A stretch of 20,805 nt of DNA. It comes from an uncultured Clostridia bacterium (GTDB lineage Bacteria; Bacillota; Clostridia; Oscillospirales; Acutalibacteraceae). Location: the NCBI GenBank assembly GCA_947624755.1, contig CANQLQ010000004.1:1-20805 (forward strand). The letters run 5' to 3'. Under the pieces are notes generated by a model, which worked only from the letters and a program-made list of their open reading frames with translations, did no database searches and had not been told where the DNA came from. Each line of letters opens with the position of its first letter. The stretch's first letter is position 1. Position numbers and translations under genes: made by a program. This document shows, in pieces, positions 14,920 to 20,805 of this stretch.

Positions 14920-14955
14920 AATGAAGGCAGATACCATCATTTTGCACCTGAAAAT
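14907..14955. terminator. Long hairpin between M23 and S41-like genes (partial terminator or processing site)
   Basis: ATTTTCAGTGCAAAATGA (14907-14924) pairs with TCATTTTGCACCTGAAAAT (14937-14955): 18 base pairs with a single bulged base, loop of 12. On the minus strand only a short UUUAUA tract follows. It could lower read-through into the S41-like gene or protect the upstream message. Confidence 0.6.
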
Positions 14956-14987
14956 CTTATTACTATGCCGCACCAAAGCGCCGCAGC

Positions 14988-16358
14988 TTATGGTTTTTTA
15001 ACATAATTCATTGGGTTTTGTTTTACGCCGTTATAACGAACTTCAAAGTGAAGATGCGGTCCGGTTACGTTGCCTGTTGAACCAACATTTGAAATATGCT
15101 GTCCTTTAGTAACATATTGACCTGTTGTGACGTTAAGACTTGAGCAATGACCGTAAAGAGTTACAAAACCATCGCCATGGTCAATAATAACATACTTTCC
15201 ATAACCGGTCGATCCGTTAACGGCGGCAATTACCCTGCCGGATCTTGACGCATATACGGGTTTTCCGTAAATTCCGCCGCCGGCAATATCGGTTCCGCCA
15301 TGAAAACTCCAACCCGAAATTGAAGCGCTTCTGTTACCGTAACCGCTGCTTATATAACAAGATGCGTTACCTAACGGCCATGCCCACGAATCACTTGAAG
15401 AATAAGATTTTGCACCCGAACCACTTCCCGAATCGGAACCCGGATTAGCGTTCGCAGCATATAAGGTAGTTTCCTGAAATGTTGTTGAAGTCATGGCGGC
15501 CTGACGAATTATTTCATCTATTTCAGCGTCAGCAGCCTGTCTTTCGGCTTCAAGCTTTTTAATATAGTCATTGTAAGCCGAGCTGCTCTTGTCAAGACTT
15601 GCGATATAAGTTTCAACGCCGGCATAATTTTTTTCAAGGGAAGAAACAGTCTTTTTGTAGTCAGCCTGCGCAGTTGTAAGCTCTTTCTTCTTTTCAACTG
15701 ATTTCGCTTTTGTTGTCTCAAGATTTGCTTTCTTCTCGTCAAGCTGGGATTTATCCTCTTCAAGCTTTGTCTTGGCTTTCTTCAGCTTTGCAGTCTGCTC
15801 TTTAAATTCATTGAAAACTTTTTTTTCATCTTCAGATGTTCTCTTCATAAATTCAAGCCGGGTCAGAAAACTTGCAAGACTTGTTGAACCCATAAGAATC
15901 TTAAAAGTTGACTGTTTACCGTTGATGTAAGCTGTTCTGAGTTTGCTGGAAAGATCATCTTTTGTATCGTCTATCTTTTTCTCTGTGCTTTTAATTTCTT
16001 CCGAAGTCAACTTTATTTCGTCTTCAATAATTACTACTTCATTGCGAAGCTGCTTTAGCTGACTGTCATATTTTGAAATTTCTGTATCTATTGTTTGAAT
16101 CTGAGTCTCAAGCGCATCTGCTTTCTTTTCGGTAGTGGAAATTTGAGATTCAAGAGTATTGAGATATTCTTTGTTCTTTTCTTTCTCTTTTGCAAGTTTG
16201 TTTAATTTTGATTGGTTGCTTTTAATTTCATCGTTAAGCCTGTCAATTTCTGCTTCAAGCTCCTCCTGAGTTGCGGCATAAGTCAAATTAGAAGGAATAA
16301 CACTTACAGACATAACCAAAACTATAAAACTCAAAATAAATGCAATTAACTTTTTCAC
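14988..16358 (-). CDS. Secreted coiled-coil M23 peptidoglycan endopeptidase (EnvC/PcsB-like position)
   Basis: 456 residues. A Sec signal peptide (about 1-29, YAA|T) is followed by a long heptad-rich coiled coil (about 30-290) and a Ser/Gly linker (305-325). A C-terminal LytM/M23 domain (about 328-456) follows. The zinc and catalytic residues are all present: His353 and Asp357 (FHGGTD), His404 (YGHC), and His435 and His437 (GPHLHFE). Unlike E. coli EnvC, whose LytM domain is degenerate, this one should cut peptide cross-links itself. The start is a GTG at 16358 with GGAGG 6 bases upstream. The frame extends 35 codons further, but that would include no signal peptide at its start. It lies 40 bases after ftsX. 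FtsEX is known to control coiled-coil hydrolases or activators (EnvC, PcsB, CwlO) through the FtsX extracellular loop, so this is the probable FtsEX partner. Confidence 0.93.
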   Translation of the reverse strand: MKKLIAFILSFIVLVMSVSVIPSNLTYAATQEELEAEIDRLNDEIKSNQSKLNKLAKEKEKNKEYLNTLESQISTTEKKADALETQIQTIDTEISKYDSQLKQLRNEVVIIEDEIKLTSEEIKSTEKKIDDTKDDLSSKLRTAYINGKQSTFKILMGSTSLASFLTRLEFMKRTSEDEKKVFNEFKEQTAKLKKAKTKLEEDKSQLDEKKANLETTKAKSVEKKKELTTAQADYKKTVSSLEKNYAGVETYIASLDKSSSAYNDYIKKLEAERQAADAEIDEIIRQAAMTSTTFQETTLYAANANPGSDSGSGSGAKSYSSSDSWAWPLGNASCYISSGYGNRSASISGWSFHGGTDIAGGGIYGKPVYASRSGRVIAAVNGSTGYGKYVIIDHGDGFVTLYGHCSSLNVTTGQYVTKGQHISNVGSTGNVTGPHLHFEVRYNGVKQNPMNYVKKP

Positions 16359-16398
16359 GTCAAACCTCCATATTTTTACGGTGATAACTTCAGATGCA

Positions 16399-17352
16399 TT
16401 AAATCTCGTTAGCCTCGCTGCCCTCTTTTTTAAGGTATTTACGAATTGAAACCACGCTGGCAACTGAACCGAGCAATACTCCTGCTATAATATAGCAGAA
16501 AATAAGATACGGAAGAACTTCAATGCCCGAAACCGTATGACTTCCGAAGAGTCCAAAGAGAGAATTGAGCACATCTCCTTCCGTGGCAAGGAAAACATAA
16601 GTCAGACCCAAAGAAAGAAGTCCCGAGATAAGCCCGATTACAATACCTTCAATCATAAACGGCCAACAAATAAAGGTATTTGTAGCTCCAACAGATTTCA
16701 TGACCTGAATATCAATTTTTCGATTGACCATTGTAATTCTAACCGTGTTTGCAATAATGAAAAGTGAAACTATAACCAAGACCGCTACGATAATAAGACA
16801 AATTGCCGTAATTGAAACCTGTAGGGTCGAAATTTGGTTAACTATTTCCTGACTTTCCCTTACCGTATCAACATTTTCAACATTTTTTATAGCGGCAAGC
16901 GTAGTGCCGAACTGTTCGATATTAGTAACCGAAATTCTAAATGAATCCGGAAGAGGATTATTGATAATTCCGTCAAAAGCGTCTTCTTCAACACCAAGCT
17001 CGGCAAGCTGTTCTTTGTAGCCCTGTGCCTTTGATACAAATTCAACATCGGTTACGTCAGGAATAGCTTTGAGATCGGATTCGATTTTTCCGAGCTGTTC
17101 TTGAGAAATATTGTCTTTTGCAAAGACAACAACCACATTCTGGTTTTCAACATCTTTGACAAGATTTTGGATATTGAACAAAAGCAGGAACGACACGCCT
17201 ATAAGAAGCAAACACGCAGTCAAAACGCTTATTGACGACAATGACATACTGCGGTTGGCAACAAGGTTATGCATACCCATTTTTGTAAGATATATTGTAT
17301 TAATTCCGCCCGATTTTGAATGTCCCTTTTTGTTTTTTGTTTTGTTAGCCAT
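16399..17352 (-). CDS. ftsX: Cell division ABC transporter permease FtsX
   Basis: 317 residues. A basic cytoplasmic N-terminus is followed by a first membrane helix and a large extracellular loop of about 110 residues that contacts a murein hydrolase partner. Three further helices make up the C-terminal FtsX/MacB core, including RKIDIQVMKSVGATNTFI. The topology and length fit the family. Two adjacent ATGs are possible (17355 and 17352); the second is preferred because AGGAGG is then 6 bases away. The gene overlaps the end of ftsE by 8 bases, a sign of coupled translation and stoichiometric assembly. The next gene, 40 bases on, encodes a coiled-coil M23 hydrolase, the expected client of the extracellular loop. 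Confidence 0.95.
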   Translation of the reverse strand: MANKTKNKKGHSKSGGINTIYLTKMGMHNLVANRSMSLSSISVLTACLLLIGVSFLLLFNIQNLVKDVENQNVVVVFAKDNISQEQLGKIESDLKAIPDVTDVEFVSKAQGYKEQLAELGVEEDAFDGIINNPLPDSFRISVTNIEQFGTTLAAIKNVENVDTVRESQEIVNQISTLQVSITAICLIIVAVLVIVSLFIIANTVRITMVNRKIDIQVMKSVGATNTFICWPFMIEGIVIGLISGLLSLGLTYVFLATEGDVLNSLFGLFGSHTVSGIEVLPYLIFCYIIAGVLLGSVASVVSIRKYLKKEGSEANEI

Positions 17353-18079
17353 CATTCTCCTCCTGACTGTTTGCCGCAGAGGGAACAATTGCCGACACAA
17401 GCTCTGCGGTTCTTGAAGGAATATCGGAAACGATTTTACCCGATTCAATTGTTACAACACGGTGGTCAAACTGGCGGACAAGCTCAAGGTCGTGAGTAAC
17501 AACAACTACGGTAGCTCCGAGAGAATTTATTTTATCAAAAAGACTCATTATTTCGCCGGACAAAACCGGGTCAAGGTTTCCGGTAGGTTCGTCTGCAATT
17601 ATTACACCGGGATTATTTACAAGCGCACGGGCAATTGCAACACGCTGCTTTTCTCCGGTTGAAAGCTGATTGGGGAAGTTATCGGTCTTATCCGTAAGGT
17701 CAACAAGTTTAAGAACATATTTGACTCTTCTTCTGATTTTTTTCTCGCTCATTCCGATAACCCGAAGAGCAAAAGCCACGTTATCATAAACTGTCATTTT
17801 AGGGATAAGGCGGAAATCCTGAAATACAATTCCCAACATACGGCGAAGGTAAGGTAAATCTCTTTTTTTGATGTTATGCATTCTGTAAGGACCGACACGA
17901 ACATAGCCGGAGTCTATCTTTTCCTGCCCCATTATGACGTTGAGAAAAGAGCTTTTTCCGGCGCCCGAAGCGCCTACAATAAAGACAAATTCTCCGTCGT
18001 TAATTGTTACATTAACATTATCAAGAGCAACAACACCATTGGTTTTATACTTCATGGAAGCATTTTTAAATTCAATCAT
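17345..18079 (-). CDS. ftsE: Cell division ATP-binding protein FtsE
   Basis: 244-residue ABC ATPase that drives FtsX to switch on septal or lateral wall hydrolases. Walker A GASGAGKS (36-43), Q-loop in VFQDFRLIP (85-93), signature [14 protein letters not shown] (139-152; the second Gly of the usual LSGG is Thr), Walker B VIIADEP (159-165) and His196 in VTHD. The YFxxx-type FtsE features and the phrase PTGNLDP are typical. The last 25 or so residues extend beyond the usual length and look unstructured. Upstream of the ATG at 18079 only a weak GGGTGTGA is seen, so translation may be modest. The gene follows the CdaR-like regulator by 136 bases, in which no clear terminator or strong promoter was found. 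Confidence 0.95.
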   Translation of the reverse strand: MIEFKNASMKYKTNGVVALDNVNVTINDGEFVFIVGASGAGKSSFLNVIMGQEKIDSGYVRVGPYRMHNIKKRDLPYLRRMLGIVFQDFRLIPKMTVYDNVAFALRVIGMSEKKIRRRVKYVLKLVDLTDKTDNFPNQLSTGEKQRVAIARALVNNPGVIIADEPTGNLDPVLSGEIMSLFDKINSLGATVVVVTHDLELVRQFDHRVVTIESGKIVSDIPSRTAELVSAIVPSAANSQEENDG

Positions 18080-18215
18080 TTTTACTAGATCACACCCAAA
18101 AATAAATATAGGTAGCGCCGATTAATTCAAAGCACCCTAATTTGGAAATTTCTTTTTTTTGCCAAAAATTTCACCGTCAAGGGGGTGGCTTTATTAATCA
18201 GAGTTTCCTATGGAA

Positions 18216-19301
18216 TCAATATTTTACAGGCTTTGCATCGAGATACTTTTTAACCATTAAGGCGACTTTGAAAACAATCGCATCGTCAAACTCGCGCAAA
18301 TCAAGACCTGTAAGTTTTTTAATTTTTTCAAGTCTGTAAACAAGTGTATTTCTGTGGACAAAAAGTTTTCTTGAGGTTTCGGAAACATTCAGGTTGTTTT
18401 CAAAGAACTTCTGAATTGTAAAGAGTGTTTCCTGGTCAAGACCGACAATTGAGCCTTTTTTGAAAATCTCACGAAGAAATGTTTCACAAAGCGTGGTCGG
18501 AAGCTGATAAATAAGTCTTGCAATGCCAAGATTATCATAGGTGATTATTTTCTTTTCGTTGTCAAAAACTTTGCCTACTTCAAGAGAAATCTGAGCCTCC
18601 TTGAATGAACGCGGAAGATCCTTGACTCCGATAACAATTGTGCCGATACCGATAATACTGTTGATGTAAAATTCGGTATGAAGAGAATCAATAACAGAGC
18701 GGGCAAGCTTTTCAAGATCCCTTGAATCGTTGTCAGCTTTTACTTCTTTAACAAGAGCAATATCCGTTTCGTTGATATTGATAATAAGGTCTTTGTTTTT
18801 ATCCGGGAAAAGGCGCGCAATAACATCATTTACAGGCACATCACTCCTTTCGGTAGTCCTGATGATAAGCACACAACGCGGAACTTCGTTGCTTATGCCG
18901 AGTTCACGGGTTTTAAGATAGATATCTCCGGGAAGAATATTGTCAAGAATGACGTTCTTGATGAAATTGCTTCTGTCATACTTTTCATCGTAATATTGCT
19001 TTAGGCTGTTAAGCGAAACAGCAATGAGCTTAACAAAATTTGCAGCAGCCGGGTCATCGCCGTCAACAAATACGGCACAGTCCGGATGCATCTGCACACC
19101 GATTGCAAGGAAGGTTTTGGAGCCTATTACCTTCGGTTCAAAAGTTGAAAGTTCATCATTGAAATCAACAAAACCGGTTTCTCCGATTCTTCCAAGATCA
19201 CTGCAGCAGATAATAGTACCTGTCTTATCAACTACGCCAATTGTACGGTCTATGGCATCTTTCATTTGGTGAATGATTCCCTGAAACAATCTGTTCGACA
19301 T
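18216..19301 (-). CDS. CdaR/PucR-type helix-turn-helix transcriptional regulator
   Basis: 361 residues. The N-terminal part (about 1-110) resembles sensory domains of the CdaR/PucR group (VVDKTGTIICCSDLGRIGE). A central degenerate domain (about 130-270) follows, and a C-terminal HTH_30/PucR-type helix-turn-helix spans about 295-345 (NLNVSETSRKLFVHRNTLVYRLEKI). Such proteins in other bacteria sense sugar diacids or purine-pathway compounds, but many homologues have no known ligand. The start at 19301 has GGAGG upstream. It has its own promoter and a perfect GACAAT-N6-ATTGTC palindrome just after the expected transcription start, a candidate autoregulatory operator. It sits ahead of ftsEX in the same direction, so control of the envelope cluster is possible but unproven. 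Confidence 0.88.
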   Translation of the reverse strand: MSNRLFQGIIHQMKDAIDRTIGVVDKTGTIICCSDLGRIGETGFVDFNDELSTFEPKVIGSKTFLAIGVQMHPDCAVFVDGDDPAAANFVKLIAVSLNSLKQYYDEKYDRSNFIKNVILDNILPGDIYLKTRELGISNEVPRCVLIIRTTERSDVPVNDVIARLFPDKNKDLIININETDIALVKEVKADNDSRDLEKLARSVIDSLHTEFYINSIIGIGTIVIGVKDLPRSFKEAQISLEVGKVFDNEKKIITYDNLGIARLIYQLPTTLCETFLREIFKKGSIVGLDQETLFTIQKFFENNLNVSETSRKLFVHRNTLVYRLEKIKKLTGLDLREFDDAIVFKVALMVKKYLDAKPVKY

Positions 19302-19347
19302 AAATATGTACCTCCAACTTTAAATTCATTTAAAATTAAGTCATTTA

Positions 19348-19365
19348 GACAATTTGACTATTGTC
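19348..19365. promoter_or_regulatory. Candidate operator palindrome for the CdaR/PucR-type gene
   Basis: GACAAT (19348-19353) and ATTGTC (19360-19365) are perfect inverted half-sites 6 bases apart. They lie about 10 bases downstream of the -10 box, where a bound protein would block the promoter. Autorepression is inferred. Confidence 0.4.
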
Positions 19366-19374
19366 ATTTTCACC

Positions 19375-19403
19375 ATTGTACTAAATTTATCGGCATTTTG
19401 CAA
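19375..19403 (-). promoter_or_regulatory. Sigma-A promoter of the CdaR/PucR-type gene
   Basis: On the minus strand TTGCAA (19398-19403) and TACAAT (19375-19380) are 17 bases apart. Start of transcription is expected near 19368, giving a leader of about 67 nt. Confidence 0.65.
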
Positions 19404-19657
19404 TATAAATCATAAAAATTTTTATATAATTTTTCAACTCAATTGAAAAAAGTTGGCATTTTTCGTAATATATGTCACTAATTATAGTAGTTTTGTTAAT
19501 ATTTTTCGTTAATTTTACCCTTGTATAAAATAACCATAAACTATTAAATATTGGATAATTTTGAGGGAAAATTAATTTTATTTATAAAAAATGTACAAAG
19601 TGCATAATCGAAAATTATATTATAGCAATATAAATGCAAATATTGGAACAAATACGG
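19404..19657. other. AT-rich spacer between divergent promoters
   Basis: No gene is seen. It contains a self-complementary run TTTTTCAA-CTCAA-TTGAAAAA (near 19430-19450) without GC pairs to make it a terminator. Nothing else is recognisable. Confidence 0.4.
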
Positions 19658-19686
19658 TTGACACTTTCAGGAAGATATTATAATAT
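19658..19686 (+). promoter_or_regulatory. Sigma-A promoter of the DUF2079 gene
   Basis: TTGACA (19658-19663) is followed after 17 bases by TAATAT (19681-19686); a perfect TATAAT overlaps at 19679-19684 with a 15-base spacer. The leader is short, about 22 nt, and AAGGA precedes the ATG. Confidence 0.75.
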
Positions 19687-19714
19687 TATAAAAAAAATAA
19701 TAAGGAATGATATT

Positions 19715-20805
19715 ATGACTTCAAAACAAAAATACAGCTTTTCCCTTATTAGGCTTCTTGCTTCGATAGGGTCGGCATGGCTTATTGTCACCGGCTTTTT
19801 TTCCGCTTTAATACCTGAATTTGTAACAAAGCTTGTATCCTTTAGAGCTTCCGAATGTATTATTTACGCCGTTTTTATTTTGGCGGTATTTATCATTATT
19901 TTTTATTTAGACGTAAAACATAACGAAAAAAACTTATCATCCTATTGCTTTGTTTTTTCGCTTATTTTGCTTTCGCTCATTCTTTGCGTCAAAAGCTCCG
20001 ATATGAATACATATATATTTATGTCGGTTGTTATGATGCTTACTTTTTACTGCTTCAACGAAAAATATAAGCCGAACTTTTTACACAAAGATTTTAAGAA
20101 AACTGCCCTCATTGCTTCGATATGTGCAGTTACAGTTTTCGCTTTTGCCTGTGTTTGCTTAATATCCGTCCTTCGCTATAAAACTTATTCTGCGCCTAAC
20201 TACGATTTCGGTATATTCTGCAATATGTTTTACAATATGAAGAAAACGGGACTGCCAATATCAACTTGCGAAAGAGACAGGGTGCTTTCACATTTTGCCG
20301 TTCACATTTCACCTATTTTCTATTTGCTGCTCCCGGTTTATTTTGTTTTTTCTTCGCCCGTTACTCTTGCAGTCCTTCAGCCTCTTATTATTTTCAGTTC
20401 AATAATTCCTCTTTATTTTCTTGCAAAACAGCTTAAAATTTCATCTAACGCAACGGCTTTTATCCTTATTGCATTTTCTTTATTTGCCGCACTTTCAACA
20501 GGCTGCTTCTATGATCTTCACGAAAATTGTTTTCTTGTTCCGCTTCTTCTTTGGGTATTCTTTTTCTTTGAAAAAGACAAGAAAATCCCGATGTTTATCT
20601 TCGTTATACTTGTCCTTTTGGTAAAGGAAGATGCCTTTATTTATATAGCGTTCTTCTCTCTTTATGTCATTCTTTCAAGAAAAAAATTCGCTCTCGGCTC
20701 TTCTATGCTTGTTATTGCCAGCGCTTATTTTGTACTGACCTCGTATTTACTCAATAAATACGGCTTGGGCATAATGGATTCAAGATATGTAAACCTTTCT
20801 GCGGG
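19715..20805 (+). CDS. DUF2079-family polytopic membrane protein (partial)
   Basis: The first 363 residues are visible and the frame is open at the right edge. Many hydrophobic helices are seen. The DUF2079 hallmark region is clear: YDFGIFCNMFYN (about 152-163), then GLPISTCERDRVLSHFAVHISPIF, followed by a helix beginning YLLLPVYFVFSSPVTLAVLQP. The family belongs to the GT-C-like group of membrane glycosyltransferases by general fold expectation; no substrate is established. The Asp of YDFGIF corresponds to the acidic residue expected in the first extracytoplasmic loop. It has its own strong promoter and diverges from the CdaR/PucR-type gene. It is the only plus-strand gene in the window. The codon usage, with many TTT and CTT, reflects its membrane nature. 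A role in surface glycan building would suit the TagF-type neighbour, but that is inference. Confidence 0.85.
   Translation, partial: MTSKQKYSFSLIRLLASIGSAWLIVTGFFSALIPEFVTKLVSFRASECIIYAVFILAVFIIIFYLDVKHNEKNLSSYCFVFSLILLSLILCVKSSDMNTYIFMSVVMMLTFYCFNEKYKPNFLHKDFKKTALIASICAVTVFAFACVCLISVLRYKTYSAPNYDFGIFCNMFYNMKKTGLPISTCERDRVLSHFAVHISPIFYLLLPVYFVFSSPVTLAVLQPLIIFSSIIPLYFLAKQLKISSNATAFILIAFSLFAALSTGCFYDLHENCFLVPLLLWVFFFFEKDKKIPMFIFVILVLLVKEDAFIYIAFFSLYVILSRKKFALGSSMLVIASAYFVLTSYLLNKYGLGIMDSRYVNLSA

Noticed and set aside
18080..18215. Promoter candidate TTTGAA...TATATT ahead of ftsE, and a terminator after the CdaR/PucR-type gene
   Set aside because: The spacer is only 15 bases and the match poor; no stable hairpin with a U-tract was found.
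18142..18339. Plus-strand frames opposite the minus-strand genes, such as this one
   Set aside because: They lie antisense to well-supported genes, lack ribosome sites and match no family.
19294..19300. TGTCGAA (0A box) at the CdaR/PucR-type start codon; similar TTCGACA in potA and potB
   Set aside because: These lie within coding sequence or the start codon region and not at promoters; chance matches are expected.

Overview
The window looks like chromosomal DNA of a low-GC, endospore-forming member of the Clostridia. The evidence is the adjacent pair spoIVB and spo0A, the AT-rich intergenic DNA, strong AGGAGG-type ribosome binding sites and Gram-positive style intrinsic terminators. A gut Oscillospirales-like lineage is plausible, but that is inference. 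Every gene but one lies on the minus strand, so the transcription order runs from high to low coordinates.

Right end: a DUF2079-type membrane protein (plus strand, cut by the window edge) diverges from a CdaR/PucR-type regulator. Both have good sigma-A promoters. Next on the minus strand comes a cell-envelope cluster: ftsE, ftsX (overlapping by 8 bases), a secreted coiled-coil M23 endopeptidase, a membrane-anchored PDZ/S41 protein, and a 947-residue glycosyltransferase/TagF fusion that ends in a clean terminator. The likely theme is FtsEX-controlled peptidoglycan cleavage plus polymer synthesis. The S41 protein has lost all three catalytic residues (Ser to Ala300, Lys to Asn325, Gln to Arg329), so it is predicted to be a pseudoprotease. 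The fusion protein carries two degenerate GT2-like domains ahead of an intact-looking TagF domain. This is the most unusual part of the window.

Middle: spoIVB and spo0A (sporulation), with a promoter and a perfect 0A box in front of spo0A and a strong terminator after it. Beyond that lies a very AT-rich accessory stretch (about 6.4 to 8.4 kb). It holds a VanZ-like membrane protein, a small secreted protein, a decayed LysM gene end and possibly a small RNA.

Left end: a catabolic group glpK (glycerol kinase), an Ldh_2-family malate/lactate-type dehydrogenase and a short malic enzyme, followed by potA and potB (polyamine ABC importer, potB cut by the window edge). Both glpK and potA have consensus promoters and leaders of roughly 140 to 220 nt that contain terminator-like hairpins, so both are candidates for transcription attenuation. 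No rRNA, tRNA, CRISPR array, intact insertion sequence or prophage was found.
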